A stretch of DNA of 64,000 nt from Stenotrophomonas rhizophila (GTDB taxonomy: Bacteria > Pseudomonadota > Gammaproteobacteria > Xanthomonadales > Xanthomonadaceae), in assembly GCF_000661955.1 (NCBI RefSeq), contig NZ_CP007597.1:4239228-4303227 (forward strand). The letters run 5' to 3'. The translations under genes and the position numbers were made by a program. The notes beneath the pieces were generated by a model. That model had not been told where the DNA came from. It saw only the letters and a list, made by a program, of their open reading frames with translations, and did no database searches. Positions 33,683 through 41,851 of the stretch are shown here, piece after piece. The stretch's first letter is position 1. Each line of letters opens with the position of its first letter.

Positions 33683-33734
33683 CGTACCCACCAACGGTGG
33701 GTACCTACCGGGTGCCGGCCGGTTGGGCCGGCAC
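33683..33734. repeat. REP palindrome plus adjacent hairpin between nrdA and nrdB
   Basis: CGTACCCACC-AAC-GGTGGGTACCTACCGG (33683-33710) is a SMAG-type palindrome. It is followed at once by GTGCCGGCC / GGCCGGCAC (33712-33734), a second hairpin immediately after the nrdA stop. The arrangement may partly terminate transcription or protect the nrdA 3' end. Confidence 0.75.
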
Positions 33735-33739
33735 GCCTT

Positions 33740-36151
33740 TTATTGGCAGGCTTCGCAGCTTTCCGGGTTCTCCAGCGAGCAGGCCACGGCTTCGTCCGGG
33801 GTGAACACCTTTTCCGGCGCGGCATGCGAGCCCTGGCTGATCGTGGTCTTGGCGATCTTGGTGGCCGGACGCGAACGCAGGTAGTAGGTGGTCTTGATGC
33901 CCTGCTTCCAGGCGTACATGTACATGGAGGACATCGCGCCGATGCTCGGGCTTTCCATGAACAGGTTGAGCGAGGCGGACTGGTCGATGAACGCGCCGCG
34001 GTCGGCGGCCATGTCGATCAGCGAACGCATCGGCAGTTCCCACGCGGTGCGGTAGATGTGACGCAGGGTTTCCGGGATCTGGGTGATGCCCTGGATGGAG
34101 CCTTCGGCCATCTTGATCGCGTCGCGCATTTCCGGCGTCCAGTGGCCCAGCTTCTTCAGCTCGGTCACCAGGTAGCGGTTGACCTGCAGGAAGTCGCCGG
34201 ACAGGGTTTCGCGCTTGAACAGGTTGGACACCTGCGGCTCGACGCACTCGTAGCAACCGGCGATCGAAGCGATGGTCGCGGTCGGGGCGATGGCGATCAG
34301 CAGCGAGTTGCGCAGGCCATGTTCCTTGATGCGGTCACGCAGGGCATCCCAACGGGCGGTGTCTTCGGGCACCACGTTCCAGGCGTCGAACTGCAGCTCG
34401 CCGCTGGCCGCACGGGTGTCGGCGAAGGACGGGTGCTTGCCGCGTTCCTGGGCCAGCTCGCACGAGGTTTCCAGGGCGTGGAAGTAGATCGCTTCGGCGA
34501 TCTTCTTCGACAGCGCGCGGGCTTCGGCACTGTCGAAGGCCAGGCGCTTGCGGAAGAACACGTCCTGCAGGCCCATGCAGCCCAGGCCGACCGGACGCCA
34601 GCGCAGGTTGCCGCGGCGGGCGGTTTCGATCGGATAGAAGTTCAGGTCGATCACGCGGTCGAGCTGGCGCACGGCCAGGCGCACGGTGTTGGCCAGCTTG
34701 TCGAAATCGAATTCGCCGTGGGCGTCGAAATGGTTGCCCAGGTTGATCGAGCCCAGGTTGCACACCGCGGTCTCTTCGGCCGAGGTGATTTCCAGGATTT
34801 CGGTGCACAGGTTGGACAGGTGGATCACGTTGCCCGGACGCAGGGTCTGGTTGCTGGCGCGGTTGCACTTGTCCTTGAAGGTCATCCAGCCGTTGCCGGT
34901 CTCGGCCAGGGTGCGCATCATCCGCGAGTACAGCTTGCGCGCGGGGATGGTGCGCTGGGCCTTGCCCTGGGCTTCGGCCTGCAGGTAGGCCTGCTCGAAG
35001 GCTTCACCGAACAGGTCGGTGAATTCGGGCACCACGCTGGGATCGAACAGCGACCATTCCTGGTCGGTCTCCACGCGCTGCATGAACAGGTCGGGGATCC
35101 AGTTGGCCAGGTTCAGGTTGTGCGCACGGCGCGACTCGTCACCGGTGTTGTCACGCAGTTCGAGGAAGTCCTCGATGTCGGCGTGCCAGGTTTCCAGGTA
35201 CACGCAGGCCGCGCCCTTGCGCTTGCCACCCTGGTTGACCGCGGCCACCGACGAATCCATGGTCTTCAGCCACGGCACGATGCCGTTGGAATGGCCGTTG
35301 GTCGACTTGATCAGCGAGCCACGCGAACGCACGCGGCTGTAGCTGACGCCGATGCCGCCGCTGAACTTGGACAGCTGGGCGATGTCGCCGTACTTGGCGT
35401 AGATCGACTCCAGCGAATCCTGCGGGGAGTCCAGCAGGAAGCACGAGGACAGCTGCTCGTGGGTGGTGCCGGAGTTGAACAGGGTCGGGCTGGACGGCAG
35501 GTAGTCCAGGTTGCCCATGCGCTTGTACAGCGCCAGGGTTTCCGGCACGTCTTCGCTCAGGGCGCTGGCGATGCGCAGGAAGAACTGCTGCGGGGTCTCG
35601 ATCACCTTGCGGGTGTGCGGATGGCGCAGCAGGTAGCGGTCGTACAGGGTGCGCAGGCCGAAGTAATCGAAATGCAGGTCCAGCGACGGATCGATGGCGT
35701 CATTGAGCTTGCGTGCGTTGATCTGCACGAAGTCCAGCAGGCGCGCGTTGATCAGGCCCACTTCGTGGCCACGGCCCACCGACTGCGAGAACGCGTGGAT
35801 TTCCTGGCCGGACACTTCCTTGGCGATGAAGTTGGCCAGCAGGCGCGCGGCCAGGCGGCCGTACTCGGGCTCTTCACCGATCAGCAGGGCGGCGGTGCGG
35901 ATGGACAGTTCGTCCAGCTCCTGCGTGGTGGCGCCGTTGTACAGGCCGGAGATGGTGCGGGTGGCCACGCGCATCGGGTCCACCGCGTGCAGGCCCTCGC
36001 AGCAACGCTGCACCGCGCGCACGATCTTGTTCAGATCCACCAGTTCGGTAGTGCCGTTGCGCTTGGTGACACTCATGGCGTTGGCCGTGGGCGGCGAGGT
36101 CAGAAGGAACTCGCTTTCCTGCTCGGTGGCTGCGCTGGTTTCGGTGCTCAC
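33740..36151 (-). CDS. nrdA: Ribonucleoside-diphosphate reductase alpha subunit, class I, 803 aa
   Basis: Catalytic subunit reducing ribonucleotides to deoxyribonucleotides. An N-terminal ATP-cone (VTKRNGTTELVDLNKIVRAV) indicates allosteric activity control by ATP/dATP. The active-site region includes SSCFLLD and NLCTEI, and the C-terminal shuttle cysteines are in SCEAC. The start is taken as GTG 36151 with GAGGAA eight bases upstream; a codon at 36187 and an ATG at 36076 are alternatives. It is followed by nrdB after 238 bp. A long leader with repeats lies upstream. Confidence 0.95.
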   Translation of the reverse strand: MSTETSAATEQESEFLLTSPPTANAMSVTKRNGTTELVDLNKIVRAVQRCCEGLHAVDPMRVATRTISGLYNGATTQELDELSIRTAALLIGEEPEYGRLAARLLANFIAKEVSGQEIHAFSQSVGRGHEVGLINARLLDFVQINARKLNDAIDPSLDLHFDYFGLRTLYDRYLLRHPHTRKVIETPQQFFLRIASALSEDVPETLALYKRMGNLDYLPSSPTLFNSGTTHEQLSSCFLLDSPQDSLESIYAKYGDIAQLSKFSGGIGVSYSRVRSRGSLIKSTNGHSNGIVPWLKTMDSSVAAVNQGGKRKGAACVYLETWHADIEDFLELRDNTGDESRRAHNLNLANWIPDLFMQRVETDQEWSLFDPSVVPEFTDLFGEAFEQAYLQAEAQGKAQRTIPARKLYSRMMRTLAETGNGWMTFKDKCNRASNQTLRPGNVIHLSNLCTEILEITSAEETAVCNLGSINLGNHFDAHGEFDFDKLANTVRLAVRQLDRVIDLNFYPIETARRGNLRWRPVGLGCMGLQDVFFRKRLAFDSAEARALSKKIAEAIYFHALETSCELAQERGKHPSFADTRAASGELQFDAWNVVPEDTARWDALRDRIKEHGLRNSLLIAIAPTATIASIAGCYECVEPQVSNLFKRETLSGDFLQVNRYLVTELKKLGHWTPEMRDAIKMAEGSIQGITQIPETLRHIYRTAWELPMRSLIDMAADRGAFIDQSASLNLFMESPSIGAMSSMYMYAWKQGIKTTYYLRSRPATKIAKTTISQGSHAAPEKVFTPDEAVACSLENPESCEACQ

Positions 36152-36733
36152 GGCGTTTTCCTCTTGGCGTGATTTGGGATGGCACAACGTTGCCTGCTGG
36201 GCAGGTGCTGGACCGGCGCTCGGACTCTCAGAGTGGACCTGGGGTGTCGCATGGGCCGCGACTGCGCAGGCAGGCCTGCGGGCGGTTCCCCTGCGTCACC
36301 GGTCCTCTCCCCTCAGAGTGGTGCGACCGATACCTCAACGCTGTACGTGTAGTGCGGTTGTCAGTAGGTTTTCAGGCCATCGGCGTGAAGGCGATTCACC
36401 CGTCGACTTGTGGTCGGCGGGACCGACGGCCACAAGATAGTGGGGGTACCGGGGATCGTCAACGCCAAATCTGGGGAAAATGAGCAATCCCTTGCGCCGC
36501 AACGATCCGCCTTGAGGGGCGTCCGACGAACGGTCTGGACCCGTCGAAACCGAGTGCGCAGTCAAGGCCGGAAGAGGCACGCCGGGTGAGAAACTGAATC
36601 CGAAAACAGACCCCTGAACTCACACGAACGTAACAAACCCGCCGCGTGCCCGCCGATCGGCGTGACTTCCGACCCGCGCCGGCAACCGCAGGGGGTGCGA
36701 GCCTGCAGGCGTCCCCCTTGCCGAGCCCGCCGC
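36152..36733. promoter_or_regulatory. nrdA leader and divergent promoter region
   Basis: A 582-bp gap without a supportable gene. It contains two copies of CTCAGAGTGG (36227-36236 and 36312-36321), the first within the palindrome ACTCTCAGAGT. CTGTACGTGTAGTG (36341-36354) is an imperfect palindrome resembling NrdR boxes. CTTGTGG (36407-36413) and CCACAAG (36430-36436) form an inverted repeat, the latter followed by ATAGTGG. An NrdR-controlled promoter with a structured leader is plausible. Only the motifs are seen; binding is not shown. Confidence 0.4.
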
Positions 36734-37552
36734 ATGCGCCTGCCCCTGACTGGATGTCTGCTGCTGGGCCTGGCCGTGGCCGCGCCCGCACACGCCGATG
36801 ACAAGGACCCCGTTCCGGCCCTGTCCTCGCGCCAATGCGGGGTGAGCACGCCCTACAACGTGCTGGTGGACAGCGGCGGGATCTGGCTGCGCCAGCCGGG
36901 CCAGGTCCCGGCGGAGATCTTCTTCCACGATGGCGAGCTCAACATCGACCGGACCCCGGTGCCGGTGAGCGCCGCCGACGCCCAGCGGCTGCGCCAGCTG
37001 GAATGGGGCACCCGGCAGCTGGTGCCCGCCGTGGCCGGGCTGGCCGGCGAAGTGGTGGACATCACCTTCGACGCGTTCAGTGCCACGGTGGAGATCCTCA
37101 GTGGCAGCAAGGGCAAGGCGCGCCAGGTGGCCCGGCTGCGCGACGACGCCCACCAGTACGTGGACCGCACCCTCGGCCGCGGCATCTGGGAGCAGGCCGA
37201 TTTCGGCGACGGCTTCGAGCAGCGCGTGGAGCAGGCGGCCGAATCCATGGCAGATTCGCTGGCCCGGGGCGTGATGTGGTCGATGTTCACCGGCGGTGCG
37301 CAGCGCATGGAGGCGCGTGCCAACAAGGTCGAGGCGCAACTGGAGCGGACCATGGAAACCCGCGCCCAGGCGCTGGAGGCCCATGCCCAGTCGCTGTGCA
37401 CCCAGGTGCTGGCGCTGGACCAGTTGCAGCAGGCGCTGGAGGTGCGCTACCAAGGCCAGCCGCTGGGAATGCTGGTGGTGGACCGCGACGACGACGCCCC
37501 CGCCCCGCGCGAACAGCCGCGCAGCAAGGCCGTCGCCCTGCCCACCCCATAG
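36734..37552 (+). CDS. YggN-like exported protein (DUF2884), 272 aa
   Basis: An exported protein of the DUF2884/YggN family, function unknown. A signal peptide (residues 1-22, ending APAHA) is followed by a mature domain with VPAVAGLAGEVVDI, typical of the family, and a long charged helical segment (about 190-250) that could form a coiled coil. The ATG at 36734 fits the signal peptide; the open frame extends 24 codons upstream without a signal. It is divergent from nrdA and converges with zapE across 25 bp. Confidence 0.85.
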   Translation: MRLPLTGCLLLGLAVAAPAHADDKDPVPALSSRQCGVSTPYNVLVDSGGIWLRQPGQVPAEIFFHDGELNIDRTPVPVSAADAQRLRQLEWGTRQLVPAVAGLAGEVVDITFDAFSATVEILSGSKGKARQVARLRDDAHQYVDRTLGRGIWEQADFGDGFEQRVEQAAESMADSLARGVMWSMFTGGAQRMEARANKVEAQLERTMETRAQALEAHAQSLCTQVLALDQLQQALEVRYQGQPLGMLVVDRDDDAPAPREQPRSKAVALPTP

Positions 37553-37577
37553 CGGCGGGCATGCCCCGGCGCCACCC

Positions 37578-38678
37578 TCACGCCTTGTGCGGGGTGCCCA
37601 GGTACTCGGCGCTCTGCATTTCGATCAGGCGCGAGGCGGTGCGCTCGAACGCGCCCTGCAGGCGGACGCCCGAATACAGCGCCACCGGGGTATCGGTGGC
37701 GGTGCAGACCAGGTTGACGTGGCGGTCGTAGAGCTCATCGATCAGGTTGACGAAGCGGCGCGCGGCATCTTCGTTGAGTTTGTCGAAGTGCGGGATGTCG
37801 CCCAGCAGCACGGTGTTGAACTCGTGCGCGATCTCGATGTAGTCCGACGGGCCACGCGGCCCCTCGCACAGCGCCTTGAAATCGAACCAGGCGATGCTCT
37901 TGCCGCGCGCCCGCACCGGAATCTTGCGACCCTCGATCTCGATGTTGCCCGGTTTGGCCGGCTGGCCACCGCTCAACTCGGCCCAGCGCGTGCCCAGCCA
38001 GCCATCGCTGCCGGCGTCGCGCGGGGCCTGGTACACCGGCGAGCGGGTCAGCGCGCGCATCCGGTAATCCTCGGTGCCTTCGGCGTACAGCTCCACGCAG
38101 TAGGTCTGCAGCAGGCCGATGGCCGGCAGGAAGCTGTCGCGCTGCAGGCCGTTGAGGTACAGGTTCTCCACGGCGGTATTGGAGGTGGTCACCAGGGTCA
38201 CGCCCTCGGCGAACAGCCGCTCCAGCAGCCGCGCCAGCAGCATGGCATCGCCAATGTCGGTGACGAAGAACTCGTCCAGCACCAGCACACGCAGCTTGGC
38301 CCGCCATTCCTGGGCGATGCGCGCCAGCGGGTCGCTCTGGCCCTGGTGCTCGCGCAGGCGCTCGTGGATGCCACGCATGAAGCGGTGGAAATGAGTGCGG
38401 TACTTCTGCTCGATCGGCAGCCCGTCATAGAACAGGTCCACCAGGAAGGTCTTGCCGCGCCCTACCCCGCCCCAGAAATACAGGCCCTTGACCGGCTCGG
38501 GCTTTTTCCAGAACGCCGACAGGCGGTCCAGCCAGCCGTCCTGGGCGCTGTCGACCAGCGCCACATGGATGCGGTCCAGCTCGGCCAGCGCGGCATGCTG
38601 GGCCGGGTCGTTCTGCCATTCGCCCCGGGCCACGCCTTCGGCGTAGCGCTGCGACGGGGTCAGTGCGCTGTCACTCAT
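37578..38678 (-). CDS. zapE: Cell division protein ZapE (AFG1-like ATPase), 366 aa
   Basis: An AAA-type ATPase of the AFG1/ZapE family that associates with the Z-ring under some stress conditions. Walker A is GGVGRGKT (70-77), Walker B is VLVLDEFFVTD, with sensor TTSN, and the family-specific FDFKALCEGPRGPSDYIEIA. Its ATG overlaps the stop of the upstream hydrolase gene (ATGA at 38675-38678), so the two are translationally coupled. The length is normal. Confidence 0.96.
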   Translation of the reverse strand: MSDSALTPSQRYAEGVARGEWQNDPAQHAALAELDRIHVALVDSAQDGWLDRLSAFWKKPEPVKGLYFWGGVGRGKTFLVDLFYDGLPIEQKYRTHFHRFMRGIHERLREHQGQSDPLARIAQEWRAKLRVLVLDEFFVTDIGDAMLLARLLERLFAEGVTLVTTSNTAVENLYLNGLQRDSFLPAIGLLQTYCVELYAEGTEDYRMRALTRSPVYQAPRDAGSDGWLGTRWAELSGGQPAKPGNIEIEGRKIPVRARGKSIAWFDFKALCEGPRGPSDYIEIAHEFNTVLLGDIPHFDKLNEDAARRFVNLIDELYDRHVNLVCTATDTPVALYSGVRLQGAFERTASRLIEMQSAEYLGTPHKA

Positions 38679-39349
38679 GCGCCTGCGGTGCCTGCGTCGG
38701 GCAGCCAGTGCTTGACGCCGTGGGTGATGGCCCCGCGCAGGTCGATCAGCTTGCGGTGGAAGAAGTGGCTGGTGTCGGGCATGCGTACCATTTCGTGCGG
38801 CGCCTGCAGGCTGCCCAGCCAGTCATAGACCGCCTGCGGGTCGACAATTTCGTCTTCCTCGCCCTGGATGACCAGCCACTGCGCCGGCGGCTGGATGCCG
38901 TCGAAGTCCCAGCGCCCGGCGGGCGGGGCGATCGAGATCTGCGCGTCCGGCTGCAACGCAGCGGCGGCCTTGAGCGAGACGAAGGCGCCGAAGCTGAAAC
39001 CGGCCAGCCACAGCTGCTCGCCGGGGCGCTGGGCGCGGACCCAGGCGACGACGGCCTTGAGATCGTCCTGCTCCCCGTTGCCGTGGTCGAAGCTGCCCGC
39101 CGAGGTGCCCACGCTGCGGAAGTTGAAGCGCACCGTGGTGATGCCCAGCGCGCGCAGGCTGGTGGCGACCATGGTCACCACCTTGTTGTGCATGGTGCCG
39201 CCCTCGGTGGACAGCGGGTGGCAGATCACCGCGACGATCGGCTGGACCGGCGCGTCACCGGTGGGCAGGTCGACGGCAACGTCCAGCGGCCCGACCGGGC
39301 CGTCCAGCACCAGGGCGGCGCTGGTGGGGGGGAAAGGGGGATTGTGCAT
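38675..39349 (-). CDS. Alpha/beta hydrolase, KynA/DUF-type 'dienelactone-like' small hydrolase, 224 aa
   Basis: A small cytoplasmic alpha/beta hydrolase. The nucleophile elbow GFSFG (Ser119), the acidic residue in QGEEDEIVD, and His in DTSHFFH form the triad. The opening VICHPLSTEGGTMHNKVV and RFNFRSVGTSAG are typical of the CocE/NonD-related hydrolases found next to zapE-like genes. The start at 39349 leaves a 55-bp divergent gap to the transporter; a start at 39406 would make the two divergent ATGs overlap and is rejected. It is coupled to zapE. The substrate is unknown. Confidence 0.87.
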   Translation of the reverse strand: MHNPPFPPTSAALVLDGPVGPLDVAVDLPTGDAPVQPIVAVICHPLSTEGGTMHNKVVTMVATSLRALGITTVRFNFRSVGTSAGSFDHGNGEQDDLKAVVAWVRAQRPGEQLWLAGFSFGAFVSLKAAAALQPDAQISIAPPAGRWDFDGIQPPAQWLVIQGEEDEIVDPQAVYDWLGSLQAPHEMVRMPDTSHFFHRKLIDLRGAITHGVKHWLPDAGTAGA

Positions 39350-39404
39350 GGCGTCATAATACCGCTCCTCCGCGGGCTGCACGGCCGCGCTTGCCGGGTT
39401 CGTC

Positions 39405-40277
39405 ATGCTCTATCTGGTTTTCAGTGTGTGCTGCAGTGTGCTGGTGTCGGTGCTGCTGAAGCTGGCGCCGCGCCAGCGCCTGGACATGGCCCAGGTAGTC
39501 ACCTGGAACTACCTGCTGGCCAGCGTGCTCAGCCTGGTGCTGCTGCGCCCGTCGCTGGCCTCGCTGCAGACCGCGCACGCGCCGTGGCTGGCGCTGTTGG
39601 GGCTGGCGGTGACGCTGCCCACCATTTTCCTGGTGATGGCCCGCGCGGTCACCCGCGCCGGCATCGTGCGCAGCGACGTGGCCCAGCGCTTGTCGCTGCT
39701 GCTGTCCCTGCTGGCCGCGTTCCTGGTGTTCGGCGAAACCGCCAACAGCTGGAAGCTGGCCGGCCTGGGGCTGGGCCTGCTGGCCATCGTGGGCATCAGC
39801 GTGCGTCCGCGCGCCAGCGCCGCCGCACCCAGCGGCGAACGCGCCTGGCCGTGGCTGCTGGCGGTGTGGGTGGGCTACGCGCTGGTGGACATCATGCTCA
39901 AGCAGGTGGCGCTGTCGGGCACGCCGTCGATGGCGGCGCTGACGGCCAGCTTCGGCCTGGCCTTCGTGCTGATGCTGGCGTTGCAGCTGTGGCGGCATGC
40001 CAGCGGTGCTTCGCCGCTGCAGTGGCGCAACCTGGGGGCCGGTGCGCTGCTGGGGCTGCTGAACTTCGGCAACATCCTGTTCTACGTGCGCGCGCACCAG
40101 CACCTGCCCGACAGCCCGGCGGTGGTGTTTGCCGGCATGAACATCGGCGTGGTGGTGGTGGGCGCGCTGGTGGGCGTGCTGGCGTTCGGCGAGCGCACCA
40201 GCGTGTGGAACCGGGTGGGCCTGGCCCTGGCGGTGGTGGCGATCGGGCTGATTGCGTGGGGCACGGCGGCGGGCTGA
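39405..40277 (+). CDS. EamA/DMT-superfamily transporter, 290 aa
   Basis: A drug/metabolite transporter with about ten transmembrane helices in two repeated halves (EamA fold): each half ends with the pattern seen in LLSLLAAFLVFGET and VVVGALVGVLAFGERTS. The direction of transport and the substrate cannot be told. It starts 55 bp from the divergent hydrolase gene. A hairpin at 40311-40338 lies after its stop, before the IS element. Confidence 0.9.
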   Translation: MLYLVFSVCCSVLVSVLLKLAPRQRLDMAQVVTWNYLLASVLSLVLLRPSLASLQTAHAPWLALLGLAVTLPTIFLVMARAVTRAGIVRSDVAQRLSLLLSLLAAFLVFGETANSWKLAGLGLGLLAIVGISVRPRASAAAPSGERAWPWLLAVWVGYALVDIMLKQVALSGTPSMAALTASFGLAFVLMLALQLWRHASGASPLQWRNLGAGALLGLLNFGNILFYVRAHQHLPDSPAVVFAGMNIGVVVVGALVGVLAFGERTSVWNRVGLALAVVAIGLIAWGTAAG

Positions 40278-40310
40278 GCGGTTGCGATTCAGCGCCTGCT
40301 TCTCCACCCG

Positions 40311-40338
40311 GGCAGGACCAGGCCGGCCTGATCCTGCC
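40311..40338 (+). terminator. Hairpin after the EamA transporter gene
   Basis: GGCAGGACCAGG-CCGG-CCTGATCCTGCC pairs at 11 of 12 positions, 34 bp after the stop codon. No U-run follows, so it is a putative rather than classical terminator. Confidence 0.45.
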
Positions 40339-40366
40339 TTCGGAGAGGTGCGATTTACGCGGTCAG

Positions 40367-40381
40367 GCGCAGCCACGCATG
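40367..40381 (-). repeat. Left half of a SMAG/REP palindrome split by the IS
   Basis: GCAGCCACGC plus the loop ATG. Joined to the right half at 41808-41824 it restores AGCCACGC-ATG-GCGTGGCT followed by CTACC, a standard SMAG stem-loop with 8-bp stem and 3-nt loop. Confidence 0.85.
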
Positions 40382-40429
40382 TGAACTGACCCCCGGAAGT
40401 TGGACACCCATTCAATAGCCGGGGTGTTC

Positions 40430-40951
40430 ATGACGAAGTACGACAGGTGTTTCAAACTCAAAGTCGCCCGGGAGGGTGCCGCAGGCACCCTCCCGGTGAG
40501 GGCTGTAGCCGCGCGGCATGGGCTGGATCCATCAATGGTCCATCGGTGGATCGCTGCTTACCGCCACCATGGACAGGACAGCTTCCTGATCGATGCTGGG
40601 CGCTACACCGACCAGTTCAAGGTGTCGGTTCTGGCGCGGATGAGCCGTGATGGCCTTTCGGTACGTCAGGCCATGGCAATCTTCGGGATTGCTGGACCCG
40701 GCGTCATCCCCCGTTGGCAGCGGCAGTATGATTCGGGTGGTATCGGCGCACTGACGCCCACTCGTGATCGATTCCGAATGAGAAAAAAGCCCGCGACCTC
40801 CCAGCCTGCCAAGGATCTCACGCACGATCAGCTGCTCAAGGAGGTGGAGTATCTGCGCGCGGAGAATGCCTTCCTAAAAAAACTCGATGCCTTGATCCAG
40901 GAAGAGCAGGCGGCCAAGCGCGCATTACAGCGCAAGCCGTCCAAGGATTGA
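40430..40951 (+). CDS. IS3-family OrfA (helix-turn-helix protein), 173 aa
   Basis: The first IS frame. It encodes two helix-turn-helix units (roughly residues 5-55 and 60-115: VRAVAARHGLDPSMVHRWI and SVRQAMAIFGIAGPGVIPRW) and a C-terminal leucine-zipper-like region (LLKEVEYLRAENAFLKKL). This long OrfA type is usual in the IS150 group. A run of seven A (40876-40882) inside the zipper region is a candidate -1 frameshift site that would give the OrfAB transposase. Confidence 0.93.
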   Translation: MTKYDRCFKLKVAREGAAGTLPVRAVAARHGLDPSMVHRWIAAYRHHGQDSFLIDAGRYTDQFKVSVLARMSRDGLSVRQAMAIFGIAGPGVIPRWQRQYDSGGIGALTPTRDRFRMRKKPATSQPAKDLTHDQLLKEVEYLRAENAFLKKLDALIQEEQAAKRALQRKPSKD

Positions 40952-41775
40952 GGCAGCATCACCGACTGTCGCTTTTGCTCAAAGCGGCAGCGCTATCTCG
41001 CAGCACGTTCTATTACCAGACTCAGGCCATCTCCCGGCCTGACCATCAGGCCGGGTTGAAGCGCCGCATCAAGGCAATCTACCGTCGCCATGAAGGCCTA
41101 TATGGCTACCGACGCATTGCCGATGAACTGCGCCAGGCCGGCGAGCTGATCAATCGCAAGGTCGTCCAACGTCTGATGGGGTTGATGGGCCTCAAATCGG
41201 TGGTGCGGGTGAAAAAGTACACCTCATACCGCGGCGCGGTGGGCGCGGTTGCCCCGAACACCCTTCAACGCGAATTTCATGCTTCACGTCCTAATCAAAA
41301 GTGGGTTACCGACGTCACGGAGTTCAGGGTGGGCGGGAAAAAGCTCTATCTGTCGCCGATCATGGACTTGTACAACGGCGAAATCGTGGCCTACCAGACA
41401 AACACACGCCCATTGCTGGATATGGTCACAGCCATGCTCGGCAAGGCCTTCTTGCGACTGAAGTCCGGTGAAAAGCCACTTCTTCACTCAGATCAGGGTT
41501 GGCAGTACCAGCACCGGACATATCAGCACCTGCTGAAAAAACAGGCCGTCACGCAGAGCATGTCGCGCAAGGGCAATTGCCTGGACAATGCCGCCATGGA
41601 GAGCTTCTTTGGCACCCTGAAATCGGAATTCTTCCATCTCAAGCGCTTCACCAGCATTGACCAGCTCAAACGCGGACTGGACCACTACATCCGGTACTAC
41701 AATCACCAGCGCATCAAGCTCAAACTGAATGGCCAGAGCCCGGTTCAATTCCGGATCCAAGCCTTCGGTACCTAG
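40948..41775 (+). CDS. IS3-family transposase OrfB (DDE integrase core), 275 aa
   Basis: The catalytic part of the transposase. The DDE triad is visible: Asp in WVTDVTEF, Asp in HSDQGWQY, and Glu in AAMESFFG exactly 35 residues later, followed by the IS3 signature LKSEFFH. The N-terminal HTH_21-like segment (RRHEGLYGYRRIADEL) is present. As an independent frame it starts at a TTG, but the frame is open upstream to the A7 run at 40876, so the active form is probably made by frameshifting from orfA. Confidence 0.95.
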   Translation: MRQHHRLSLLLKAAALSRSTFYYQTQAISRPDHQAGLKRRIKAIYRRHEGLYGYRRIADELRQAGELINRKVVQRLMGLMGLKSVVRVKKYTSYRGAVGAVAPNTLQREFHASRPNQKWVTDVTEFRVGGKKLYLSPIMDLYNGEIVAYQTNTRPLLDMVTAMLGKAFLRLKSGEKPLLHSDQGWQYQHRTYQHLLKKQAVTQSMSRKGNCLDNAAMESFFGTLKSEFFHLKRFTSIDQLKRGLDHYIRYYNHQRIKLKLNGQSPVQFRIQAFGT

Positions 41776-41807
41776 ATCCCACTGTCCAACTTTGTGGGGT
41801 CAGTTCA

Positions 41808-41824
41808 ATGGCGTGGCTCTACCC
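41808..41824 (-). repeat. Right half of the SMAG/REP palindrome split by the IS
   Basis: ATGGCGTGGCTCTACC, beginning with the duplicated ATG loop. It completes the palindrome whose left half is at 40367-40381. Confidence 0.85.
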
Positions 41825-41851
41825 TTCGGGTCGCTTGGTTACGCGAATCGA

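Larger units (their letters stand above)
40382..41807 (+). mobile_element. IS3-family insertion sequence, complete, 1426 bp
   Basis: Terminal inverted repeats begin TGAACTGACCCC and agree at about 22 of 25 positions (40382-40406 and 41783-41807). A 3-bp target duplication ATG flanks the element (40379-40381 and 41808-41810). It carries two reading frames in the usual IS3 arrangement, orfA and an orfB lying in the -1 frame. It sits in the loop of a REP palindrome. The lower GC of the element contrasts with the host genes. It looks intact and could still be mobile. Confidence 0.95.

Noticed and set aside
33743..36172. Open frame of 809 codons on the plus strand
   Set aside because: It mirrors nrdA almost exactly and has no recognisable domain.
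39350..39406. Longer start (MTNPASAAV) for the hydrolase at 39406
   Set aside because: It would make its ATG overlap the ATG of the divergent transporter gene. The shorter start leaves a plausible 55-bp promoter gap.
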